From: Dromaius novaehollandiae | Lineage: Eukaryota; Chordata; Aves; Casuariiformes; Dromaiidae | DNA: 64,000 nucleotides | Assembly (NCBI RefSeq): GCF_036370855.1 | Contig: NC_088111.1 | Coordinates: forward strand, 19,317,501-19,381,500 | Direction: 5' to 3' | Part shown: positions 1 to 32,729 of the stretch, one piece after another | Numbering within the stretch: position 1 is the stretch's first letter | Layout: the number at the start of each line of letters is the position of its first letter | Program-made: the position numbers and the translations under genes | The notes under the pieces: generated by a model | What the model saw: the letters and a program-made list of their open reading frames with translations, nothing else | Database searches by the model: none | Told to the model about the DNA's origin: nothing

Positions 1-2689
1 CTTTTTTCATGATCACAGCTGCTACCAGGTCTCTGGTTGTTTCTTAGGTTGTTTCGTTAGCTGGTCCCAACAATATGTCAGGACAACTTGGAGTGGTTTT
101 CCAACCTCGAATGGGCCTTTTTCAGCCCTACCACAGTGCCGATATCTAGGGATATCATACACTCCCACGAGAGAGATCGTGTGCCTTTCAGTGCCCTTTC
201 TACAAGGGAAATGCAACCCTTTAGGTTGTTCCACCGAAGCCTATGCAGAGCCTTCCAGTCCCCCAAATCCATTTCTTCTGTTTCAAAGTCAAAGTTTGGG
301 TACGGGCAGGCCCTTGCCGTGTGCCACGCTGGGCTGCGGGAAGAGTACGTCTTCAGCTGGTTGTTCCTCAGTCCTCTTGCCTGGCCTGTCTGCAGAGGAG
401 GCTGCAGGGGCTCAGCGTGCGGCATGCGTTGATCGGCAGGGAGAGATGCAGTCTCCCGAGCCCTGCTCTGCTAGGCCAGGCATGGCAGTGAGCTGTTTTG
501 CTTTGGCAGAGGACAGAAGCTCAGGCTGCACTTTGATGTTTCAGCAGAGCTGATGTTGTGGCGAGCTATTGCCGAATAGGCCTGTCCTACCCTTCCTCTC
601 TGGGGTTGCGCAGAGCTTATCTGAAATTGTCTGAGCCTCTTCAGGAGGAAAGAATTTACTTTTGGGTAGAGTTAGTTTTGTGCTGGCGAAGCCCCTCGAA
701 GCGGCTCAGTGGGGAAGGCAAGGCTGCTCGTTGGGCAGCAGCTAACTGTCCGATTGGTTTGCTTGCAGCGGGAAGGCAGGGGAGAGAGCGCTGCGGAGGA
801 CTGCTGCTTGGCCAGCACCGATGTCCTGGTTTTGTTGCCAAGGTGGGATGTGGGGTGGGATGTGGTGGTCTCTGCCGAGGCCTGGATGTTGCTGCGCCCT
901 GGAGAGCTTTCCTCAAGAGCGCAGGGTCACGGGCCTGCTCCACCTTCCCTGTCCCTGCCTGCCTCAGCCCCTCCATCTGGCTTGTTTTAAGGGTCTGGCT
1001 TATGCCTAATATTGGGGATATTATTTGTAACTCGCTGAGTCCGATCCCTGCTAGATGTTTCTTTTGGCAGTCAGCAGGCTGAAACCCCATTGCTCCTTTT
1101 CTTGGACTTCCCGCCTTTCCCTGCTAGCTGTGCCAGCAGAAATCCTCCTGGAGACAGAGCCGTGGCCAGCAGCATGCTGTCTCCTCTGGCTCAGCCTGCC
1201 TGGAGAAGACATTTAGGATCCTGGTTGCTTTGCTGTCTCCCCACTTGGAAGCCTGCCAGCCTACCTCAACCAGAACACCCCCAGGGGCAAACCCCTTCAG
1301 GGGCACGTAACTTGGAGCAGGACCTGCCGGTCTTGCCTGGGGCTGTGCCTACCAGCCGCTGCAAACACAGCTGTCGCATTGACGGGGGGGGGGGTTGAAA
1401 AATGCGGGAAAACAGTTGGAAGCTTGTCAGCTGCTGAACATGGGACATGGTGGTTGCACTGCAGTGGAATAGCCCTGGTGTCCGTTACCTCCCGGGGGTG
1501 TCCGGAAGAACATGCATGTGCTGTGCTGGAGAGGAACACGCTGTTTGGGGGAAAAGTGCATGGTGCGTATTCATGCGGTAAGGTTGGATCAAGTCTTCTT
1601 CACTCAGAAGGTTTGTAGGGGGAAGAAACGGGTTTGTTTTAAATGAAAATGCTAGCAAAAACATGGAAAATTTGGAAAAAAAAATCAAGAGGTTTCTATG
1701 GGACTAGCTTGAGTTGTCTGTTTAAATGGAAAGATGGTCTTTGTTTGAAGTAGTTGTGCAGATCTCTCAATGTACTTGAGATGCCACTCAGTTTTAGGGG
1801 CATACTCAAACAGTCTGTATGAGGCTTTTTGTTCTCTATTTGGGTCCGTGGATTTCAGTAAGCTGCTTTTCTTGATCATGTGCCAGCTTGGGATTTTAAC
1901 TCTCTCACCCTCTTTGCTGATTTGGACCACAGCACAGGCGATTTGGATTTCATTCTGGTGCTGTGGCAACCTTGCTTTGGCATGGAGTTTCTGAAGGCAG
2001 CTTTCCCAGAGCATCTGTGCCATACAGATATTTTCTTTTTTTTTATTGAAATGGCCTTTGTTCATGCTTTTTGTCTGTTGCTGTGGTTGTACATGCAGCT
2101 GATCAGTTAGAAGATGCGAGGTTTGCAGATGCTGTGTGTTCAACCTCTGTGCTGGAAGTAGGGTTGGTACCTCCTGGTTCCTCAGCTTTGCAACGCCGAG
2201 AGAACAGCCTGGTGGATGGGCAACGCAGATGGTAGCACCAGTGATGAGACCGTGCCGTTGCTGGGAGGAGGGTTTCAGGGAGCAATTGAGCCCTTCCACC
2301 TCTTCCCAGGCTCTTCACGCAGCCCCCTGGGTTCTCTCCTTACCCCCCATATCTGGTGGCTCTTACACGTTTTTAGCAATAGTGGAGATTTTTCTCTTAC
2401 ACTGCTTGTTGGAGTCAGTATCCTGCAAGCTTAGAAGGATTGAGTTTCTACCTCCAATGACTGTTGAGAAGAACTTGAAAACATGAACATTTTCAGCTAC
2501 TCAGGTTCACTGAATGTGTTTAGCATTACTCTAAAAACCCGCAGCCGCTGTTGGGATCGTTAGAGCATTTCCTAGGCTTTGGGAGAGCTGCAAATCACAA
2601 GCACAGACAAGAGGTCTGGAACAGCTCTGGTCCAAGGAATAAGCAGCTGGATGGCGATCACACTGTGTTTGTGGGAAGAAGAGGTGGTC

Positions 2690-3155
2690 GAAAGAACATG
2701 GAAGAGATCCGTAGAAGCAGGAGTGACACGGAGAAGGGGGACAGGGAAAGCTGTTCGCTCCTTTACCCTAAGAGCTGTGGGGCATCAAGAAGTTGGTAGG
2801 TGGCAGGTTTAAAAGCAAACCAAAGGAGACAGCTCTCCACACAACACGCGTGTCAGCAGTGGAGCACTCTGCCACAGGCAGTTACGGATGCTAAAAGCTG
2901 GCATGAATTCAAGAGGGGTTTGGATAAATTCTGGAAGAAAAAGACCCACAAGAGCCATTAAATGCAAAGGCATCATCTCTGGTAGGAGAACGCCCCTGAG
3001 TTATTCGTAGCCCTTGCCTTGCCTGTATGCTGTGAGATATGACTGTCGAGTGATCCTGTATGTTATACTCTTTGCCAGGCATCCTCTGTTGGAAATGAGA
3101 TCCTGGATTTAGATGGACCTTTGGCCTGAGCTCACGTGGCTGTTCTGTGTACGTT
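2690..3155 (+). mobile_element. Ancient CR1 LINE 3' end (reptile/turtle-type)
   Basis: Read on the plus strand, this follows the 3' end of the CR1 subfamily known from turtles and other reptiles. The landmarks come in order: a GGCAGGTTTAAAA block near 2800, a 'CTCTGCCACAGGCAG' block near 2870, 'GGTTTGGATAAATTC' near 2918, and the tail block 'TTAGATGGACCTTTGGCCTGA' in part near 3108-3128. It is diverged and 5'-truncated, with no open frame. Matching was by recalled consensus. Confidence 0.75.
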
Positions 3156-5449
3156 CCTATCTTGCTGCTGTCAGAGTGACTTCTTGAAAATGCTGGTCAG
3201 GACAGTGCTGAGAAATTGGGATTGTGTGAGGATCCAAATCAAGTATCAATGCAGTCACCTTTGAAACAAAGCAAGCTGGCCTGAACACGGAGCATGGGCT
3301 CTGCATCCTGAAACACTACCTCCTAAAAATAATCAAGGGGTTAGAGTGAAACTCAGAGTGAAACTCAGAGTGTGCTTTTAGCACCATGCTGAGACAGAAT
3401 TTGGTGACTATAGCACTTGAATGAAGATCAGGTGTGAAAAGGAACATTTTGCTTTGCAAGGACAACATTCAGCCATCCAGCAGTACTACATATACAGCTG
3501 GATCTGCATTCACCCTCGCCTTTAACCTCCTGTGGACCTGCTTGCTGCATCTGTACCCGGGTCCCGTCCCTGCCCTGTGACCCCACGTGCTGGAGGCTGT
3601 GGCTGACACGTGCTGTGGCTGCCTCTTTGCAGTGTGCAGGGGGTCCAGCCCTGCTGGGGCAAGGACTGCAAATCTCATCCCATGTGTTCGCAAGGTTTAT
3701 ACTTGGCCACTCCAAATGCACACATATAGTTGGGAATGTGGAGCAGCTCTGCCTATACTGCACTTTTATGGGGAAATGGCTATTTTGGTATGTAAAAAGG
3801 GTCACACTGTTAAAAGAATTTGCTCCTGAGTTCAAATTCTCTGTATGCAATCAGAGGTCCAACTTGCCTGGTTTTTAAATGCTGCATGCACACACACATA
3901 ATTGCTCCCTACATGTTTTGATCCACATTTTCCTATTTTTCCAAGAACAAAGGAGGCTTAACTTACAAGGTAAATGTCCATTTCACTTATGGTTTAACAT
4001 CATTCCAGGGTGAGATACTGCTCCTGCACTCCAAGCAGGATTACTGGCTCTCCTTGTCCTCAAAATGTCCCTCACCTCTGCTCTGAATCACTCCCAGGTG
4101 GGGGATCTGGTGTACAGCTGCAAGTCCTCCGGCATGAGCTGATTCACTTGGAAAGCAACTGAAGTGTTCGTTTCCTCAGTACCGAGATCGCTGCCTGGAT
4201 TTGCAGCAGTTTTCTTAAGGAGATGCAGAACCCTCGTGCAGGAGCTCTTAAGTGCACCTTCGGCTGGTTATCAGCTTGTGCTAAGTTAGGCCATTTGCAG
4301 TCGGTTTAACAGCATTAGGGAGGATTTGCGTGAACGGTGCAGCCAGGCAGGCTCAGCTGGTGGTGCAGTGTATGCGCAGGTCTCCTCGCTGCTCGGAGCT
4401 GCTGCCTCCTGCAGCTGGTCACAGCTGGCCCAGGGAACCGTTACATACCTGCGCTTTCAGTCTGCATAACTGTGTGCAGAGCACTTGCTCGGTTGCTTTT
4501 GGGGCCACTTTGTCTCCTTGACTTTTCCTTTAGCTTCGAAGCTTCTTGTGGGTGTGAATACGAGCACGCTCCGCTGCCTCCTGCTTCGTGCAGGGGGATC
4601 GTCCATGGGCTTGCGTGGACCCGGGTTCTCTCCTTGCCCGTGCTGGACCCCGTGTGTGTGCACTCTCTGCTGTCTTCTCTGCACGTGGTGTGGGTGTGCG
4701 CTGGCTGCAGATCCCAGTGCTCCTGTCTGTGTGGGTCACTGGAGCTGGTGCGGTGGGTACAGGGCACAGTCAGCTTCTGTGTCCCAGCCCGGGCACTTGC
4801 TGATATCCTTGTCTGTGGCGATCTGGGACAAATACCAAATTTACCCCCAAATGGGAAGGGGGACTGAAAACAGATTTTGTCAGAAAGTCACTGTGTGTGA
4901 CTCAAACCAGTGTGCCTGTTGCATGAGAGCGGCCTGGCAGTGCCCTGTCTGTGTGTCCCCAGGATGGGGTGGCACTTGTGTATCCTGTCACAGTAATCCC
5001 TGCAGCTGGGGCCAGCGCCCTGGTGAAGACCTCCCTGGTGTTCATGGACCACAGCATGGCCCTTTCCTTCTGCTGCCCTCCATCAGGATCACCGCTCCGA
5101 GCGACTGGCATCACCAGTGAACTGCACGCCTCCGGCCCTGTGCTGGGGGCCGGGGTACCGGACAAATGGAGGAGGACGTAGTCACCTGGGCCCTGGGAGT
5201 CCCTCAGCTGAGCCTGGGGGCCTTTCCCGCCGAAGGACGACCGAGCCCAGTGCAAGAGGGGCCTTGTGGCTGGCGTCACTCGGGCCATCTGAGCTGTGTC
5301 CACCCGCCGATACCCTGAATTAGCCAGCCTGTGCACTGCTGGGCGTGCTCCGCGGAAATCCAGGTGGATACGGTCTGTGACTCACTCCCCTGTTTCTCCA
5401 TAGTGTTTGCATAGTAACTAACCTTCCCGGAGCCTCGGTCTTCCTTGTG

Positions 5450-5700
5450 TAAGCGGAGGGTCACAGAGTGCAGGCGTGCGTCTCAGAGCCCAGGAGGGTC
5501 CGGGAGCGTCGCACGGCCTCCCCGCGCGGCGGCTGGCCTGCGCCCACAGGTCTCCGTGGAGCTCAGCATCAGCGTGGCAGCTCTTACGCAGTGTGAGAGC
5601 GATCCTCGCGCTGCCTTCCCTGCTCGGTCGGCAAAGGTCGATAAAGCTGCAGATGGCTTTGTATTAGATGTTAACGCATGTTTGTGCGCGCTGCGTCCAA
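5450..5700. promoter_or_regulatory. Local CpG-rich patch, possible upstream promoter or first exon of RHBDF1
   Basis: This stretch is visibly denser in CG dinucleotides than its surroundings, for example around 5520-5550 (CCCGCGCGGCGG) and 5680-5700. It lies about 3 kb upstream of the first coding exon. A CpG-rich first non-coding exon would fit an RHBDF1 promoter, but no initiator, TATA box or conserved splice donor can be proven. It may be chance composition. Confidence 0.25.
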
Positions 5701-7139
5701 AGCACCTGCTCTGCAAGGCAGCTCCATGGGTGGACAGGAGGAACACTGCATGACGTCTGTTCCTTGAAAGATGCTGGAAAACGAAAAGCAGCTAGTTCAG
5801 AGGTGCTGAATCTGTCCTTGAAGGTGCCAAGAAGAGGCTCTCACCTGGGCCCTGTCGTGTATGAAATGGGTTGGGGTTGGGTCACCCTGGAGAGGCAGCT
5901 CTGTTCCCCTTGGCTGGTGTCTCCTCGGAGCACCCTGGGGAGCCCTGGTGGGCCTGGCTCCGGAGCTCTCAGCTGTGCTGCCGGAGTTTTCCCCGTGGGA
6001 GCAATCTGCTTTGTTCCTGTCCTCGCAGGAATGATGAGTTTGCCTGGTTTGGAGACAAGATTGGAAGCTGTCCTGTAGCGGATTTGCCCTTTAGACCATG
6101 TAGCATCTTGAAGCAGAGGACATTCGAGCATCTCTGGCTGACATTTCGGTTGTGTGAAGGGTCAGTTCTCTCACGTGCCTTCCCTGCCCTCCCTGTCGCT
6201 GTGAATTCGTGCACAGCATGGAGCATCTTTGGGGAACTGGTACAGCTGCACACAGCGTACATATCCCAAACTGCGGGTGTGCGACCGTTCCTTCTCCTGG
6301 ACTCCCAACCAAAGAGGAGCTGCTGCTGTGTCTCTCCATACTGAGGCTTCTCCTTAGACTGTGACCGTTTTTTTTTTCTTTTTTAATGCTTTGCACTGAG
6401 ATGAGTGATACAGAGGGGATTCAGCCATGCTGCAAGTCTCACTTCTTGCCTGACGCTGAGGAATTTGCTTTCTTTGTTGCTGTCTTACGTGACAGGTTGC
6501 GCTGTGCCTGGGCGAGGGGGTTGTGTGAGCACCCAGAAAAGCCCCTTTGCAAGGAAAACAGAACGGTGGGTGGGAGCCCACCTAATGCTCTCTCTATTCG
6601 CATCTCGTAGGAAGTCAGAGCAGGTGCTTTTAGCCACCCCTGAAGGTACAGGCACCCAGAAATAAGGAGTCATGCCCCTTTTTCTGTGCTGCAAAAGAGA
6701 GGCGTCTGTATATGCGAGAGCACGGTGCACGTACAAAGGGCATGCCTGCACAAGCTAGATTATGAATTCCCAGACTTTTGGGGGCCTGCGGTATTTGCTG
6801 AAACTCAACCTTCATCCACCTACAGCCGAGTCCTCCCTTTCTGTCGTTCCAGCTCAGCTGAGCGCAACGCTTTTGGCAGCCAGCCCAGCATATCCGATTG
6901 AACTAGCAGCTGGTCTTCACCTCCTCTTAGATGAGATTTACTTCTCTTAACCCAATCCAGATCACCCCCCACCTCCAATCCCCTTTGTTGACCTACTTCC
7001 CCCCTGCATTTCTTTGGTAATGGTCAGCCTTGCTGTTTGTATGGCTCCCTTTCTAGGAACAGCTTCAGGAAGCCAAGAGAATACGATAAAAATGCAATGA
7101 CAAGCAGTATATGCTTCAGAGAATTAGAGACTAATGTAA

Positions 7140-7350
7140 GACCTTCACAGCACCTTCACAGGTTGTCTGGTCCAGCCCCCTGCTCAGAACAGGGCTGGTT
7201 CAGGCTGCTCAGGACCTTGTTTAGTTGAGTTCTGAATGTCTCCAAGGATGGAGGTCCTACCACCTCTCTGGTCCTATCCCAGCTCTCGACCACTCCCAAG
7301 GAAAAATTCCTTCCTTGCAACTTAACCTCCAGTTCAAACCTTTGACTGTG
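7140..7350 (-). mobile_element. CR1 LINE fragment (avian type)
   Basis: The plus strand reads as the reverse complement of a CR1 3' region. It has 'CCAGCCCCCTGCTCAGAACAG' in part near 7172, 'CTCCAAGGATGGAGGTC' near 7231, 'CCACCTCTCTGG' near 7259 and a 'TCGACCACTCCCAAGGAAAAA' block near 7286. The element is therefore on the minus strand and is 5'-truncated. Ends are approximate. Confidence 0.85.
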
Positions 7351-7671
7351 TCGTGCATTCAAAATAAAGTGTCTGTGTGAACATTGTAAATGCACTGAGT
7401 TTTTAGTAATTCAAACAGTGGGCTTTTCTTCTGCTCCCTTTCAAGTCATTTGGGCTTGCAAAGTTAACTGGATGCTCATTCCGTCTGTCCACCATGGAGA
7501 GGGAAGAGGCTGGGGCTCTGTGTTGATTTTTGTCTCCTATGGGATCTGTGGTCTAGGAGAACACAAGGAGGGAGCTGGAAGAGAATTGGATCTGTTGTCC
7601 CGTTCGGCATACGTGCTTCTTCCTGCTAGCTTGTGATTGCATGTGTACCTGAAAAGGAGGAAATTTAGGTT

Positions 7672-7930
7672 TGTAGAATAACTTAAGTTAGAAGGGACCA
7701 GTGGAGGTCTCTGATCTGACCCCCCTACTCAAAGTAGGGCAAGCTTAAGACAGTTGCTCAGAGGCTTGTCCCGTCCAGCTTTGAATATCTCCAAGGACAG
7801 ATGTTCTGCAGCCTATCTGGACCCTCGTTCCAGTCTGTAGAAGTAGTTTTTTCACTCTGCCTGGAAAATGCCTGTAGGAGCACTCCGATTATTCCTGACT
7901 GTTTCTCTGGGCACGCACAATAAATGAGGC
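7672..7930 (-). mobile_element. CR1 LINE fragment (avian type), second copy
   Basis: This is the same family and orientation as the copy about 330 bp to its left. Matching blocks on the plus strand include 'GAAGGGACCAGTGGAGGTC' near 7691, 'CCCCCCTACTCAAAGTAGGG' near 7721, 'TTTGAATATCTCCAAGGACA' near 7781 and a TTTTTTCACTCTGCC block near 7850. It is diverged and non-coding. It either inserted separately or is part of one older element that was later interrupted. Confidence 0.82.
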
Positions 7931-8762
7931 GCTCCTCCAGCGTGAGAGTCGCGTAGTCCCTGCCCCAGTGCATGCAGCCTAAAGGGCAGGAGAGAGGTGC
8001 AAGGCAGTAGAGTGGGCAAGGTGGCAATGAGTCACTCTGGTTACTTTGGTATTTCTGTGACACAGTGGTTTTTATTTAAATACCGTATCATTATTATGAA
8101 TGTATGAAAACCACTCTTAGTTCAGGATTGATGCCAGTTTTCTGATGTTCATGCTGTGCTTATACCATTCTGTGCACTATGTTGTCTCTTTGGAAAATGA
8201 TTACATTTAAAGGTGATTAAAAACAGCGATGAGAAATGGCCGCTTGCTAATTGCTAAACGGTAGTCGCTGGGTAGGAAAGTGCAGTGCTCGGCTTTGGGT
8301 GGGCGACGTAGCCCGTGTGAATCACAGTCAGTTTTCAGAGAGAGGTCAGTGGCTTTCATTGCTGGACTTACTTAGCTGGTTGGACTGGATCCAGATCTAA
8401 TTAAGAATTAATCCATGACTGCTTCTTATGGAATCTGGATTTTACCGTAGTCTCAGAAAATATTAACGGAAGTGACTGTAAAACCTGTGACCGCAGTCGC
8501 TGGCTCAAGGTCCCCTGGACCTTAGAAACGCGCTGTGCTCGGTGTGTCTGCTCCCGGCTGACCAGCGCCGACGCCAGCTGCGATTTCTGAGCGCTGGGGA
8601 GGTGCCCGGCGAGTGCTCCAACGTGGTACTTGGGTCCCGTGAATCGCAGCCTGGAGAAGGACAGACTGCCGGGCCCCCCCGTACGCCGTGTCTCGGAGAT
8701 GACCGGCTCCCTCCCAACTGCGATTTCTCCCCTCTCCTAGGCCCGAGGACAGACACGGGACG

Positions 8763-30578
<21,816 letters not shown>

Positions 30579-30875
30579 AAGGCAAAGACTGGCTTCTCGA
30601 GCAGGCACTGGAGATGGACTGTCTTTGCATTTGCTGTGCCAGTTCCATATGGACAGAGCCTCTAATCCAAATGACCCTTCTAACCCTGCCCGTGGTTAAT
30701 TTAAACTGTCTCCTTAGCACTTGGCAGGCATGTTTTGCCTTATCTCAGAAGACTCTGAAAACAGAATGTGTGCCTTGTTCAATTGTATTGAACCTTTTCT
30801 GCTGCCATTATTTTTATTACACTAGTTTCAATACTACATTTTTAACCAGAGTTGTTTACTACTGCTAAGCTGGTG

Positions 30876-30881
30876 ATTAAA
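30876..30881 (+). terminator. RHBDF1: Candidate poly(A) signal ATTAAA for RHBDF1
   Basis: ATTAAA lies 298 nt after the stop codon. It is followed about 45 nt later by a T/G-rich stretch (TTGTCTGTGGCTCC), as a downstream element should be. This gives a short 3' UTR. Confidence 0.45.
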
Positions 30882-31053
30882 TGGAAAGGTAGCGTTTTAG
30901 CTACTGTTAATTATTCTGCATTGTCTGTGGCTCCATTTGTTACTTTATCTCATCTATGCTGTTTCATTCACCCGTAGGCTAAGTCCTTTTCTAGCACCCA
31001 AAGCAGAGCCAGACATGGGTTTGCAGCTGGAAATGAAGTAAGGTCCATAAAGC

Positions 31054-31059
31054 ATTAAA
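31054..31059 (+). terminator. RHBDF1: Second candidate poly(A) signal ATTAAA for RHBDF1
   Basis: A second ATTAAA, 476 nt after the stop. An ATTAAA on the opposite strand (31075-31080) lies just beyond it, so the RHBDF1 and SNRNP25 messages could end almost on top of each other. Confidence 0.35.
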
Positions 31060-31080
31060 AAACTGCAGGGTTGCTTTAAT

Positions 31081-32674
31081 CCCTGAAAATGGACGCAGCG
31101 TACAGCTCTGAGGCAGACATTTCAAACAGCAGCTACAAAAGCTGTGGCATGTGGGAGCTTCTGTTCAACTCTGAGTCTGTTTCTCTTTGAAATGCAACAA
31201 CCTTTTCCTCTAGGAGGGTGCTGGATCCCCAGCCTGGTCTTGCTACAGCTGGATTCTCTGCTTTCTCTGTTAAAGAAAGGAGAGATTTGACAGGGACAAT
31301 AGTTAGTGCATGCTGGGCTCTCGTATTACACAGTACCAGGTCTTGAGTGTCCGTGGAGCTCGGTCACTGCCATAGGTGACCAGCGGTCATAGGTGCCACC
31401 AGGCAGACAGAGCTCCTCTGTCAGTGCACACCTTTTCTTATGGTGGATGTGGTGAATATGGCAGCAGTGAAAGAGGAAAAAAGCCACCATTGTTGCAAAA
31501 TGACATTTTCTAACCCAGACAATTGGAGTTACAAAACAAAATGAGCAAACAGACATTTGGAAAAGCTGATATTACCACTGCTTTTCAGAGTTTTAGATGT
31601 GTTTTTAGGTGGGGGGATAGAGAAGCTGGCACAATTTTAAACTTATCAAGCTTGAGAATCTTGGCCACACCATACATTTATATGTGTACATAACTTTTTT
31701 TAAATGACAGTCTGCTATTGCAATGATGATGTCCACATGGGTTACACACAGGTAAATATACACAAATAGTGCTTCCTGTGCTGGAAGCATTCTTAAATGC
31801 ATCAGTTGCACAAAAATACCATGAACAAAAGTTGTCTAGCAGTAAGTCCTGGCTTCTCAGAACAATGAGTCAGCTGAATTCAAGTCTCCATCAACCAGAA
31901 AGTGGAGAAACTGAGAACACAAAATACAGGACACAAGCTGAGATCTCTTTTTCCTCTAGCCTGCAGGAAGATGGCTCAAAATACCCCCTCTGTGGAACAG
32001 TGGAGAACATGCTATGTTTGCTGTTGCATTTACTTCTGTGCTCCCACTGGATGTTTCTATTAACTGCAGGTGCTCTGCACAGCACAGGAAGGAGCTAGAG
32101 CAAGGTGGGAGAACAGGGGCTTTGCTCTGTCTGGAGATAGTCTGAGACACAAAGAAGGATCAAATGAGCTGGGTGATGGCAATCACCTGTAGGCACAAAG
32201 AGACCTCCTTCATCCTACAGATTAGTCAGCAGCCTGCCACATTCCTGGCAGTGAGCTCCAGAGATGATGAAGCCTAAAAGAAAGCAACATCCTAGAAGCC
32301 TTTGTAAGGGCAAACAAAGGAGCGCTGCACTTAATGAGTCTCAGGACGTTGTGGGAGCAGAGTCAAAGTGTAAAACAAGGTTAGAGATAAGCCATTGCCA
32401 GCACTAAGATACACCATTTCAGGAGCAGCGGCAATGTTAACAAGATGCAGTGTTAGCATCCATGGCGTTGAGAACAGCACAGGCTACAAAACCAAAATGC
32501 AGAAATGGACTAGAGCCAGGGTGCGAGCCGCATGCAGACATGGGCATTTAGGAATGTTCTGCCAAGCAATGAAGAGCAACAACACCAGCCGCTACAAGCA
32601 TTTGCCCTAAAGCCCTGGGAAGAGGAGTATGAGCTGGTAGTTCTTAATGGATTTTTCAGGACTTACCTGACAAG
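31081..32674. other. Convergent gap between RHBDF1 and SNRNP25
   Basis: No coding region is visible. Part or all of this may be the SNRNP25 3' UTR (minus strand). The only hexamer I see for that strand is an ATTAAA at 31075-31080, which would make an unusually long UTR of about 1.6 kb. Non-canonical signals nearer to the stop cannot be ruled out. Confidence 0.5.
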
Positions 32675-32729
32675 TTACTTTCGAAGCTTCTTTATGAAGC
32701 TGACCTCATCACGGTTTCTAATGCCATAC
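32675..32729 (-). CDS. SNRNP25: SNRNP25 last coding exon 5 (residues 131-148 and stop)
   Basis: A short exon of 55 nt with the acceptor CTGTTCAG. It encodes YGIRNRDEVSFIKKLRK and then TAA at 32677-32675. The sequence is almost identical to the vertebrate C terminus, which makes the exon secure despite its size. Confidence 0.95.

Larger units (their letters stand above)
1..8740. other. Non-coding stretch upstream of the first RHBDF1 coding exon
   Basis: No exon that I can support by homology lies here. RHBDF1 genes usually have a non-coding first exon, so this is either the RHBDF1 5' flank or its first intron. It contains CR1 fragments near 2690-3155, 7140-7350 and 7672-7930, an 11-G run at 1384-1394, and locally CpG-rich patches near 5450-5700 and 8520-8880. 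The open frames here, up to 204 codons, look like nothing I know and have no splice context. From synteny the next gene to the left should be MPG. Confidence 0.6.
30579..31080 (+). other. RHBDF1: RHBDF1 3' UTR, approximate
   Basis: The sequence after the stop turns AT-rich with no further open frame, as a 3' UTR does. Two ATTAAA hexamers (30876, 31054) are candidate poly(A) signals. No AATAAA was seen on this strand nearby. Confidence 0.5.

Noticed and set aside
558-1090. Overlapping open frames on both strands at the left edge
   Set aside because: Neither has a recognisable motif or a splice context, and the two strands are equally open, as expected of GC-rich non-coding DNA.
3346-3374. Tandem copy of AGAGTGAAACTC
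   Set aside because: Two copies of a 12-bp unit are common by replication slippage and show no functional context.
4801-4810. ATATCCTT, the U12-type donor signature
   Set aside because: It lies in non-coding DNA with no exon before it. I checked the donors of all called exons for U12-type signatures and found none, although SNRNP25 itself serves the minor spliceosome.
8578-8728. Direct repeat CTGCGATTTCT near 8578 and 8718, just before the first RHBDF1 coding exon
   Set aside because: Eleven bases twice within 150 bp is weak. The second copy lies in the pyrimidine tract of the acceptor, so similarity by composition is likely.
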